In this document: piece by piece, positions 8,727-18,689 of the stretch
How positions within the stretch are numbered: the first letter of the stretch is position 1
Layout: every line of letters begins with the position of its first letter
Assembly (NCBI RefSeq): GCF_943734655.1
Contig: NC_071353.1
Coordinates: forward strand, 25,406,501-25,470,500
Length of the DNA stretch: 64,000 bases
Direction: 5' to 3'
DNA from: Sabethes cyaneus
Taxonomy: Eukaryota; Arthropoda; Insecta; Diptera; Culicidae
Translations under genes and position numbers: made by a program
The notes under the pieces: model-generated
The model's database searches: none
The model's input: only the letters and a program-made list of their open reading frames with translations
Told to the model about the DNA's origin: nothing

Positions 8727-9843
8727 GCGAGCAGGAGCGAAGAGCCAAATAATATCAAAATGTGTTATGGAAATCGAATAACACATATCAAAATTTGGTC
8801 TTGTTTTGGCTGACATAGTTGGTAAAATAACAGAACATGATATCAAAATTTTGCTCCATTAAAGCCAAAAGAAAAACTACTTGTGTTATTTGAATAACAA
8901 AGCAATAACATGACCGTATTCAGAGTTTAGAATAACATATTTTAGTATTATTAAGGTATTGAATAACAAATGTAGTAGCATATGAGATATTCAAAAAACA
9001 TTTTATAAAATATTTATATACCTAATCCAAAAATTTCTAAAATTATGAAATATGACATGAAAAAAATTTGAAAATAAAAATTTAAAATTATGAAATATGA
9101 AAAATGACATTCGACATTTTAAAGTCAAAATAAGATATGATAACAAAATCAGTTATTAAACTCATCTTACAACCACTGTTTTAAATATCTACTCAATAAC
9201 AAAATTTGTTATCAATGTATCTCCATATCTATTCAATAACAAAATAAAGCATTATAACACAGTTTGATATTAATATTTTTTTTGAAACGATGATTCTACA
9301 ATTGATGAAGGGACGGTAAGGGAAAGTAATGAAGAAGGATTTTTTCCGAGAATGAAGGGGAAGGGTGGAAAGGAAGGGGGGGGGGGGGTAATAGGTAGCT
9401 ATGCTTAACAAGTTGTCGTTGTGACTCCTATCTTTTGTCCAATGCTGGAAGGTGCATGGGTCGAACCAAGCTGTAATCAGAGATTATAACCGGATTCGAT
9501 CCCACAACACCTGCCAGGAATCCGGTTATAATCTCTGATTACAGCTTGGTTTGACCCATGCACCTTCCAGCATCGGACAAAAGATAGGAGTCACAACGAC
9601 AACTTGTTAAGCATAGCTACCTATTACCCCCCCCCCCCCCTTCCTTTCCACCCTTCCCCTTCATTCCTGGAAAAAATCCTTCTTCATTACTTTCCCTTAC
9701 CGTCCCTTCATCAATTGTAGAATCATCGTTTCAAAAAAAATATTAATATATGCCTGACCGCATTTCAAGGTCATGACTAAAGTCACGAGTTTGGTCAAGT
9801 TTGATATTGTTTTTATATTATTTTGCTCTTCGCTCCTGCTCGG
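8727..9843. mobile_element. MITE with CGAGCAGGAGCGAAGAGC termini, copy 1 (interrupted)
   Basis: The left end CGAGCAGGAGCGAAGAGC near 8729 is mirrored by GCTCTTCGCTCCTGCTCGGG ending at 9843. The body (TAATATCAAAATGTG, GAATAACAAAGC and similar) matches, in opposite orientation, the uninterrupted copy at 28978-29525. Most of the extra length is a foldback insertion (9271-9797). No target-site duplication was recognised. The body is rich in GTTATT/AATAAC words. Confidence 0.7.
9271..9797. mobile_element. Foldback element, copy 1: about 225-bp arms around a 20-nt loop
   Basis: The left arm (9271-9497) and right arm (9518-9746) are nearly perfect reverse complements, including a 12-13 nt G run paired with a C run. 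The loop is 9498-9517. A 50-bp tail (GCCTGACCGCATTTCAAGGT and on to GAGTTTGGTC) follows the right arm and has no counterpart on the left. AGTTTGATAT flanks both sides (9261-9270 and 9798-9807), a 10-11 bp target-site duplication. The intact MITE at 28978-29525 shows the uninterrupted target. No coding capacity. Duplication length and foldback shape recall Mutator-type foldback elements, an inference only. Confidence 0.8.
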
Positions 9844-10058
9844 GTTGGTAAAAAAAAACAAGGAAAAATCAGTGAAACACATCGTAGCTCTTTTCTTCAC
9901 CTGTGCATACCACCTTCTGATTGGGTATCAGAATAACCATCGGACTGTCAAAAACAACCATGCTTCAGAGCAGGGTTATTTTCGACAGAGGTGAAATAAC
10001 TATCAATGTCAAATTTTAACTAAAAAGTTACAAATTTCGCGAAAAGGTTTACAGTCTT

Positions 10059-10627
10059 CCCAGCAAACCACAAATCGTATAATAATGTGTGAAAATCGTC
10101 TTAAATATCACTAAACAAACTCGAAATCGTACATAAAGCTTGGTAAAGCGCACCCTAGTTTACATTTATTCGTACAAAATAATAGTAACTGATTCACATA
10201 CGATTTTCGTCACAGAATTGTATAGCATTATGGAACTAATCATGTTGAATCGGATTTCATCGTATACAAATACTTATGAATGTGAATTGTTTTCATTAAT
10301 TAATTTGCATAATTTGCAGTATGTATATCGCCTCTAAAACAGTACGCATATGCTGGTTTTGTGCATCGAATGCGATTTTTCTAGATATATATCGGTAGGG
10401 AAATGTCGCCGTGTTTGGGCCATCTTTTGGTCCACAAATATCATTTCAAAAGAAACTTTGGAAATTTAACAAGGGTCTTATTAATAGTTCGTATTTAGAC
10501 CTTTGTTAAATTTCCAACTTTCTTTTGAAATGAGATTTGTGGACCAAAAGATGGCCCAACCACGACGACATTCCCCTACATATATCATATTTGTTACTTT
10601 AATATACGTTCGAAAATGTTTGCTGGG
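10059..10627. mobile_element. Element with CCCAGCAAAC termini, interrupted by a MITE
   Basis: CCCAGCAAAC starts at 10059 and its complement GTTTGCTGGG ends at 10627. The inner sequence is AT-rich and noncoding. The right boundary coincides with the point where the pyrimidine satellite resumes (TATATCGCTTG), which supports it. Inverted ends are only about 10 bp and no duplication was found. Confidence 0.45.
10398..10576. mobile_element. 179-bp palindromic MITE, GGGAAATGTCG termini, TA target
   Basis: The two halves are reverse complements over about 80 bp (GGGCCATCTTTTGGTCCACA on each arm) around a short centre near 10480-10497. TA flanks both ends (10396-10397, 10577-10578). This fits a Tc1/mariner-type non-autonomous element. 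Confidence 0.75.
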
Positions 10628-11907
10628 TATATCGCTTGTTGTGACATTTAATCGTCACTGGTTTATCATCAAAATAACAAAAATGTTGGTTTTTACTGCC
10701 TGCTCGCCGTATTTTTGTCGTATATTCATCATTTTTCCACAGTCTTTTCGTGTAAGTTTTGTCGATTTTTGTGCGTGCTTTCATAGTTTTTGTGAGAAGA
10801 GAACTTATCGTATTTTTGTCATTTTCAACATGTCAACATGTCATGTACATGTTTCCGTCATCTTTCAACGATCTTTTCACTTACTGTTTACCGTTTTTTA
10901 TTTGTCTTTTTCGTCGTTTTCTTTTCATTATTTTATTATTGTGTTTTCAGCGCGTTCTCGCCGTCTTTTGCCATCTCATTATGGCCTTTTCTTCGTATTT
11001 TTTATCTTTTCGTCCACGCTATGCTTTTTTCGTCGTATTTTTGTTGTATCACTCTCTTTTTGATATTTTCTCGCAGTTTTGACGATTTTTGTCGATTTTG
11101 TCGTCTGCTTGTTACTGTGCATTTTTTTAATGACTTTTTGCCGATTTTGTCACTTATTATGCTACTCCTTTGGCGTCATTTTGTCCTCTATTCTTTTCTC
11201 CGTTTTCTTATCATCTTTTCTTCGTCTTTTATAGTCTTTTTATCGCTTGTTATGGCATTTTTTAGTCACTCGTTTACTTTCAAAATAATAAAAATGTTGG
11301 TTTTTACTGCCTTCTCGCCGCATTTTTGTCGTATATTCATCATTTTTCCGCCGTCTTTTCTTGTATGTTTTGTCGCTTTTTGGACCTGCTTTCATAGATT
11401 TTATGTTTTTCATCGTAATTTTGTCGTCGTTCGTCTTTTTTTCATAGTTTTTTCGTCAACATGTTATGCACATATTTTCATTGTCATCTTTCAGTGGTCT
11501 TTTCCCGTTTCTTTTCACCATCTTTTTATGGTACTGTGTTGTCTTTTCGTCGTCGTCGTTGTCATTATTATCGTTGTCTTCTTTTTACTTCTGTATTACT
11601 GTGTTTTCAACTCTTTTTCGCCGTCTTTAACCATCTCTTAGTTGCCCTTTCTTCGTATTTGTCGTCTTTTTTGTCCTCACTCTGTCTTATTTTTCGTCTT
11701 TTCGTCGTCTTTTCATCATATTTTCGACGTCTTTTCATCATTTTTCACTCTCTGTTTAGTATTTTCTCGCTTTTTTTTTTGACAACTTTTTACTGATGTT
11801 GTTGCCTATTTTGCTACTGCTTTGGCGTCATTTTGTCCTCTTTTCCCCGTTTTTTGCCGTCTTTTCTTTGCCTTTTGTTGACATATTATCGCTTGTTATA
11901 GCATTCA
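10628..11907. repeat. Pyrimidine-rich satellite, block 2, with a longer-range repeat
   Basis: Same TTTTCGTC-type units as block 1. A longer landmark (CAAAATAACAAAAATGTTGG followed by TTTTTACTGCC and CGTATATTCATC) occurs at about 10668 and 11280, and again in blocks 3 and 4 (about 12384 and 13267). This shows a higher-order repeat of roughly 0.6 kb. Apparent open frames are artefacts of stop-free units. Confidence 0.75.
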
Positions 11908-11915
11908 ATCGTCAC

Positions 11916-12364
11916 CAGGGCCCGACAACGTCACCTTCAATTGCATAGCGTCACTCAACAATGAAGTGGTGTAGCTTCGGTTTCAACAGAAGCAGCACCG
12001 CTTAAATTTCAAACTGGCTTCAGTCAGCGTCACCGAAAAGGGTTCCACTTCGTCATGATTATCAGTTTCAACTTTTCATTTGTTCTTTTCTATCAAATAT
12101 TCAGAAAAAGGCCAGCTATTATTAATGCAAATGAATTGAATTTGAGTAACATTTTCCTACAATGCAACGCATATTAAAGTTAACCTTGTCAATGTCGACA
12201 ATTCGTGCCTGACTTTCTGCCATCGTCAATTGAAACAGATACCAACTTCAACTGAAGCTTGCTCGAAACGTTCTGTTCAACAAGTGAAGCAAGTCACTTC
12301 ATGTAAGAAACGCAGGTAAAAGAAAGTCAGTTTCATTTATTTGTTCTGACGATGCCGGGCCCTG
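11916..12364. mobile_element. hAT-like MITE, 449 bp, 8-bp target-site duplication
   Basis: The ends CAGGGCCCGACAACGTCA and, in reverse complement, CAGGGCCCGGCATCGTCA match at 16 of 18 positions. Flanks are ATCGTCAC (11908-11915) and ATCATCAC (12365-12372), an 8-bp duplication with one change. CAGGG ends with 8-bp duplications are typical of hAT elements. The empty site (AATCGTCACTGGTTTATCAT) is present at about 10650. No transposase is encoded; short GAAGTG/CACTTC words recur inside. Confidence 0.8.
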
Positions 12365-12372
12365 ATCATCAC

Positions 12373-12637
12373 TGGTTTATAATCAAAATAACAAAAATGT
12401 TAGTTTTCACTGCCTTCTGGCCGTCTTTTTGTAGTATATTCATCATTGTTCCATCGTCTTTTCATGTACGTTTTGTCGCTTTTTGAGCGTGCTTTCAGAG
12501 TTTTTGTGTTTTTCATCGTATTTTTGTCGTCTTTCGTCTTTTTTCATCGTATTTTCATCTACATGTCATGTCCATGATTTCGTCAGCTTTTGGTGGTCTT
12601 TTTACTTACTTTTTACCGTCTTTTTATCTTGTTTGTT
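12373..12637. repeat. Pyrimidine-rich satellite, block 3
   Basis: Same composition and landmark sequence as block 2; it resumes directly after the hAT-like insertion. Confidence 0.7.
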
Positions 12638-12880
12638 TACCAATCTTCGACATATAAACAGACATATTACTTATTACATGCTGACTAACTCTTAATCTAA
12701 ATACACGCTGTTTCATACCGAAATCAAACATTTGAGCAACTTCGTTAAAATGGTTACAGCATATTGCTATGGTTTTGTTCATTCCGTAGGTTAGTTCGGT
12801 GAGTCGATCTTCGAAAGAACTCATATCGGCGCATCACTCGGGTCGGGATGTTGAATCGCAGAAAACAGGCATTTTTATCA
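12638..12880. other. Non-satellite spacer or insertion of unknown type
   Basis: Base composition becomes mixed here, then returns to satellite. A 66-codon open frame on the minus strand (12624-12824) has no motif I recognise. No inverted ends or duplication found. Confidence 0.35.
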
Positions 12881-13600
12881 TCTCTGCGTTACCTTTTCAT
12901 CGTCATTATTTTCGTTGTCTTCTTTTCATTTTTTTTATTATTGTGTTTTCAACGCCTTCTCGCCGTCTTTTGGCATCTCTTTATTGTGTTTTCTTCGCAT
13001 TTTTCGTTATTTTGTCCACGTTCTGTCCTATACTTTGTCGTATTTTCATTGTTTCACTCTCTTTTGGTATTTTCTCACTTTTTTGATGACTTTTTACCGA
13101 TTTTCTCATCTTTTTGTTACTGCTTTGGCGTCTTTTCGTCAGCTTTTTATCCTCTTTTCTCCGTTTTTTTGTCATCTTTTCTTCGTCTTTTTTGTCGTCG
13201 CTTTTTTTTGTTGTATTTTTATCGCTTATTTTGGCATTTTTTTGTCACCCTCACCCGTTTGTTGTCAAAACAACAAAAATGTTGGTTTTTACTGGCTTCT
13301 CGTCGTCTTTTTCGTCGACTTTACTTGTAAGTTTTGGCGCTTTCCCGTTATAGTTTTTCTCCTTTTCTTTTTCTTATTTTTTTGTCGCTCTATTCGTCCT
13401 TTCGTCATCTTTTCACCATACTTTCATATTATTTTTTGTCGTAAATTTTGTCAACTTTTCAACTTATTTTAGCCATCTCTATTTCATCTGTCTTTCATAA
13501 TTTTTCCTTCGCACAGTCGTCCTTTTTTCTCGGCGTCGTTGTCTTTATGTCATATTTTAGTTGTCTTTTCATCACCTTTCTGCTGTGTTTTCTGAAGGCC
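12881..13600. repeat. Pyrimidine-rich satellite, block 4
   Basis: TTTTCGTC, CGTCTTTT and similar units again, with the landmark CAAAACAACAAAAATGTTGG at about 13267. It ends near 13600. Confidence 0.7.
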
Positions 13601-13940
13601 TAAAATAAAAAGGCCAGGGCCTTATTATTACGTAACAAATGTAAAGCTAATTAATGCTAATGATATCAGTAAAGAATAAGGTTGTTCTTTAGTTTCGTTT
13701 GAAAGTAGTAAAGGATTTTTAAGTTCTATCCCACTATAGAAATCATACTAAGAACTATTGAAGTTGCAAAGGAATAGAAACCCAAATATTTCGCCTTTCT
13801 TCAGTTCTCCACCTCGATAAATATTAGTATTAGTAGTGAATATTCTAGGGCCAGAGAGCGAGTGCCTGAAAATGAAGAGTTCTGTCGTTAAAATTAAAAA
13901 TCGCAGCATTAACGTAAATCATCATTGTTACCCAAAACAG
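13601..13940. other. Unassigned stretch
   Basis: Mixed composition, with no open frame, repeat or RNA I can support. Confidence 0.3.
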
Positions 13941-13942
13941 TA

Positions 13943-14050
13943 CCCAAGTAACAATTTGGGTTTTATTACACTCTTATGATGGCATTTAAGACCAAAGTTG
14001 GTCTTGAAGACCACCATAAGAGCACAATAAAACTCACGTTGTTGCTTGGG
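13943..14050. mobile_element. 108-bp palindromic MITE, CCCAAGTAACAA termini, TA target
   Basis: CCCAAGTAACAA at 13943 pairs with TTGTTGCTTGGG ending at 14050, with TA on both sides (13941-13942, 14051-14052). Internal segments are also complementary (GGTTTTATT/AATAAAACT, CTCTTATGATGG/CCACCATAAGAG, GACCAA/TTGGTC). Confidence 0.75.
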
Positions 14051-14052
14051 TA

Positions 14053-17000
14053 AGCTTTCTTCACTATTCTGTTAGTTTTTCCTTTCTTATCTTCTTCTTA
14101 TCTTATCTCACACTAACGCAGCCAATACTTGTAGGCATCCTGGAAAAAGACGATGCTTGAATCGGTCATTTCTATTCTGTTCGTTTTTCCCATCTCTGAA
14201 AAACTCTATTTTCAACGTTTTCTGTAAAATTTAGGAAAACCCTTATATTAGTGCACACAATCAGTAGGTCCATAGAAAAATCCGTAAAACGTAGGTATAG
14301 CATTCCTAGTCGATATTCGCTAGGAAATGTCGGGTTTGCCAGGCTGTGGTTGAAAAGCTGCATTTGTATTACAACCGGGAGCGTTACGTGAAAAATGTCC
14401 GCTACCTTTCGCAATGCAACACGATTATTCCGTGCTGTTTTGGCCGAATTTGTCATTACGAAACAAAGACGATAAAATAGTATTCCGGTGCAAACATGCG
14501 GATTGTTCCCCCTTCAAACATGTTAGAACCTACAACGCTCAGTCGAGAAGTATTGGGTTTTCAGCGGAACCTGAAAAAAAAACCCCGAAAAACTGTTGCG
14601 TTGGAAACGAGAAGCAGTTTAAGGTGAAATGGCGTTCTGTGGCGAATAAAGCAAACGTGGTGACTGTACAGAATCTGATGGCAGGAGTTAAACGAAAGGC
14701 CCGGCAATTTGGAAAATGATTTGAAAGCATATAAAGAGTGCACTAACGTTTCATAATACAAATTGGTTCACTGAAAACATTGATTTTAAGCAAAAAAGTT
14801 TGAGTTCATTTTAACTTTGCTGGGGAAATTATATGATCAATGATCCGTTGCATTCGTTGATCACAAATCGCTGACTCTGACATAACCTCCAAAATCACAT
14901 TAGTCGAAGTAGATAAAAGATAGTAAGTAGTAGAACTAAAATTACCAAGTTCTACCAATTTATATCAAGACTTGATGATGGTATTAAAATTTCAAAACTT
15001 TTTCATTTCTGGCCAAGACAACAATAACCGAGCACGAAGCTCGCAACGGTTACCAGATTCAACAAAATTGAGCAATATAAGTCACAAAGTTGACAACATG
15101 GAAGAGAAGAAACAGAATGGAACTATTGATAAATAACGATCCTCGAAATCATTTCTCCGTCAGACAGCCCCAGTAACTTGAACTGAAGAGATCTACGATT
15201 ATCGCGGGGAAAAAAGTTTTCCATTTTTCCACCGCAGCAGCAGCACGGCTAAAGTTACCGGTTCTCTAAAGGCGAAGAAACTGTAATTTCCCAGTGACTG
15301 CAGCAATAAGCTGTTGTGCTGTGGTCCTTGCAGCGAGCGTTCGTCCTGTTTCGTAGCTGGCTGGCACTGCTCAAAAGGAGTAGCGTTCCAATTTCAGTTG
15401 ATTGGTGGAGAGATTGGCAGCTACGGCAGTACCAGTCAGTAGCGACAACGGCATTTGTTTGGCTATGCACTAGTTTTACTTTTTCATACTCCACTTTCCG
15501 GACGATAACTCATACAGTTTTGATAAAATTGATTTTTCATCGGAGATAAACTTTCTGCGTATCGTCCCTTCCCGTTAAAGGATACTGCTTTCAGCTTCCA
15601 GTGGGTGTTTGTCGAGCGATAAATTGTTGCTAGGTAAGGGGGAGGAGAAGGAGCTTCGACGTTGAGATTGGAAATGGGATCAATTTAGCAGTACTAAATT
15701 GTTGCTGGCTGGGAGGCCAGCAGGAAAGCAATGAAGGTTTGAGATTTGGAAAGAGAGTAATAGGATTTCCCTTTCTCCAAACAACCGCTCGATTCGCTTC
15801 TCTCCATCTCCACCGAAGCGCGTACTTCAACTGTGCCGGATATTGGAAAAGTTTTGATCCTAAGAAGATTATGATAATGAATTTTTCTTCATCGTCAAGT
15901 GCATCCAGACGCAGGCAGAACTGTCGTTCACTATTATTCGCTCGTTGAAGTGAAAAGTACGATTACATGATGTGACAAAAAACTTTCCGACCAAGTCGGG
16001 TGGAGTTGAAATGTCAAGTGACCAGTGGCCAATGATTTCCTGTGTCCGAGCCCGAACTCGTGCTGTTCAGTTTGCCGGGAGGTCGTTCGTGAATACTTAC
16101 GTTCAAATGGAAGCTCAGTATTTAAACTTTTCGGCAGTAAAGGACACTACCGACTAGGTTTAGGCTATCATCAAACGACCAACCACATTCTTGTGCAATG
16201 AAGCGAGTTTTCTAAAGTAAATAAATCACTTTGATTTCTAGCTTAAACGATCTACAAGAAATGGTTTAAGGATCTCAACAACTGTGTGGGTTAAGAACAG
16301 TGATAAACGAGTATTAATTAGAAGAATAATATCTCAGAAGTAAAAGGTTGTGTTACTAAAATTACTAATTATGACTACTGCATTTGGTGTGGCACATATT
16401 CTAAAATCTAATAAATCTCAATCTCCATACAAAATCAAACTTCTGCAGTTGTCTTTCATGTCATTTTCCCATGACGCATTGCAGCCAGCAACAACAATAC
16501 CTCAACAGGCTGTCCACCCTGACAACAATATATGATTTCCCTATTCAAAACAATCCGTCGCTGCACAGCTCAGCGCTCAACCGCTTCGCCAGAAATTGAT
16601 ATCAGAAACGGACTGCTTGTTTGCAAACGGTCCGATCGATTTTCCCCGCTCAGCATCGGCAATCGGGCGAACCCTGTTGAACATTCTAATTAAGCATGGC
16701 CGATCCGTCGTTACTAGGACGCTGTAAATTGTCTCCCGATTACGGCCAACTGTACGACGGACGACGAAGACGCGGCGGAACAGGGTTCGCTCATACACTC
16801 AATATGCCACGATTGAACAACTTCGAAATTGATGAGGAGGCCATCTTGGGCCGTGGTGAATAGCTCGTTTAATTTAGCTGCTTGCCGGGGACCGGAAGTG
16901 TGTCGGTACCGTGGCATGGAGCGAACTTCGACTGCGGCAGTCGCCGAAGCACCGTTGCAGCATTCACTGCCGCCCGCGGTATTTCTGTCGTAGTTACCGC

Positions 17001-17892
17001 AGGCCACCATCTATCCGATAGTGTGCTGTGATTGGAATTTTAGCCAGCAACTGTGCAGCAGCAGCACACCCGGACAGTTCCGACCCGTTGCGACTAGCGA
17101 CGACGCATGGACCAACGGCACCGGTTTCACGGATGGACGGAAGCAATATACCGAGCTTCATTCGCTTTGTTACACACTCCGCTTACACTCCGCTTGACTG
17201 GTGGTACCGCCACTCGAATCGCCCGTCGTAACTTAAATAGATTAAATGGTTATTAAATGCTCGTTATTTCGATATACCGAGCGGCAGCGAGTCCCGGCAG
17301 CTGGCGGATGGAACTCGCTCAACGGGAACGAGTGCTAAATTTTGTAGCCACCGTCGCGTTGTCCCCTTTCCCTTCACTTCAGAGAAATATTAACTTTGCC
17401 GGAAGCGGAATGTTGAATTGTGGCTGCTGATTTTGTTTATGTGGAAGAGGCGAATTTCGTTAAAAAAAAATATCCAGGCAGTGCTGGTGCTGGTAGCATT
17501 TTTCGGGGAATGTTAGTGCCTGCAATTTATGTTAATAGTTTGTTATTTATCGTTCGAAATTGGGTTTAAAATAGAGCTACACTTATTCTTTGATAACTAG
17601 AAATGCTGTTTGAATTATGTTTTCCAACAATTTGACCCTTAACTATAATTGATGTTTGTTTATATTAGAGGCCCCGTGGTCTTTATGCCGTCAACAGCCT
17701 GGAATTGGAAAAGCGACGACATGACATGCTGGGTAGATCTGCTTACTAGGCCTATTTATGAGCTTAATTTAATATTTGTTTTTGGCAAAAAAAACTGATG
17801 CAATGGTTTGTTAACTCATGTTAACAACAAAGCGCATCACCCGCTCCCATACTCACCCCATATGGGCAGCCCCGATTAAATAACCTGTGACC
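14053..17892. other. Unassigned DNA, partly GC-richer (15.2-17.3 kb)
   Basis: No repeat family, transposase or reverse transcriptase remnant was recognised. Open frames such as 14414-14719 (+) and 16577-17010 (-) lack known motifs or splice support. The 15.2-17.3 kb part is less AT-rich, with more CG dinucleotides than the surrounding repeats, and may be host single-copy DNA. Confidence 0.35.
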
Positions 17893-18183
17893 AGGTATGC
17901 CACATATAATTCTGTGTTTTTTGTTGGAAAAAACTGACAATCCTCGCCGTACAGGAAAAATATCTGTGCAAAAATCTATCCAATGCAAAACAATGAGAGT
18001 GAAAGAGATAGAGAGTCATTCTGCTGACTATTTCCGTCTCTTTCACTCTCATGTAAAAGCACAAAAATCTGTTTAATCTGTGTAATTTGGCGAAAATCTG
18101 TATTCTATGCATACCGATTCTGTACAGGCGATTTCTTTCAAATATCTGTTAAACGCAAAATAATCTGTGCATGTGGCAACCCT
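17893..18183. mobile_element. MITE-like element with AGGTATGCCACAT / ATGTGGCAACCCT ends
   Basis: Left AGGTATGCCACAT and right reverse complement AGGGTTGCCACAT match at 11 of 13 positions. The body repeats ATCTGT-type words and includes a hairpin (TGAGAGTGAAAGAGA / TCTCTTTCACTCTCA around 17994-18053). Target duplication not clear. Confidence 0.5.
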
Positions 18184-18229
18184 GCCTGTGTCTGTTAGCA
18201 TTAGCAGACACAAATGCGAAGGTTCTATT

Positions 18230-18650
18230 TCGACTTTTAATCTGCTTCTGCAGCAAATTGCTGCCGAGCTGCTGATGCTGATTACTCACGGGCGCTCGCA
18301 CTTCCGCCCGTGGGTAGAATCGGGGGCGAAGATGAAGAAGAAAAGAAAAAGTAGTGCAAAACCTGTATTCCAGTGCGCCCCTATGCCTCACGGGCTGCTG
18401 ATTGCTCAGTAGTCATTTGACTCGGGAATAAGCTATGCAGGAAGACGATGAGAGGATGTGCATGCGCGAGTGTATAGGCAGCAGAAGGTCTGCACACAGC
18501 AACAGTGACTGTTTGTTTTGCGCTTGCGTGTGCGGCGTAAAGCATTGAATGCTATGCTTCTCATATTCACTCGTGAGCGTGATAGTATACTACGTTGACT
18601 TCTCGTTCGATTGGAAACATTGTCGTTAACACGAATATACACTTACCCCC
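18230..18650. repeat. Dispersed repeat, copy 1
   Basis: Shared with 30680-30807 plus 33535-33770. Common blocks are GATTACTCACG, CCCGTGRGTAGAATCG, GACTCGGGAATAAGCTATGC, AGGAAGACGATG, TCTGCACACAGCA and GTGTGCGGCGTAA. This copy is continuous where the other is split by a retrotransposon, so it serves as the empty site. Nature unknown. Confidence 0.7.
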
Positions 18651-18689
18651 ACGTGAATAATGCGATAACTGAGGAAGAGCTTTATGTTG

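Larger units (their letters stand above)
8441..10055. mobile_element. Large TIR element with 70-bp inverted ends, heavily interrupted
   Basis: 8441-8511 and the reverse complement of 9988-10055 share GGCTGTGAACC/AGACTGTAAACC ends, TAACTTTTTAGTTAAAATTT and GATAGTTATTT. No transposase remnant was found between them. The interior holds the 8727-9843 MITE, which itself holds a foldback element. No clear target-site duplication is seen, so family is unknown. Confidence 0.55.

Noticed and set aside
12624..12824. 66-codon minus-strand open frame between satellite blocks
   Set aside because: It looks protein-like but matches nothing I recognise and has no flanking splice signals that I could defend.
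14414..14719. 101-codon open frame as a gene
   Set aside because: No motif, no splice or promoter support, and a length expected by chance in 64 kb.
17668..17700. GGCCCCGTGGTCT as the head of a Feilai-type SINE
   Set aside because: The match stops after 13 bases and no B box follows at the right distance.
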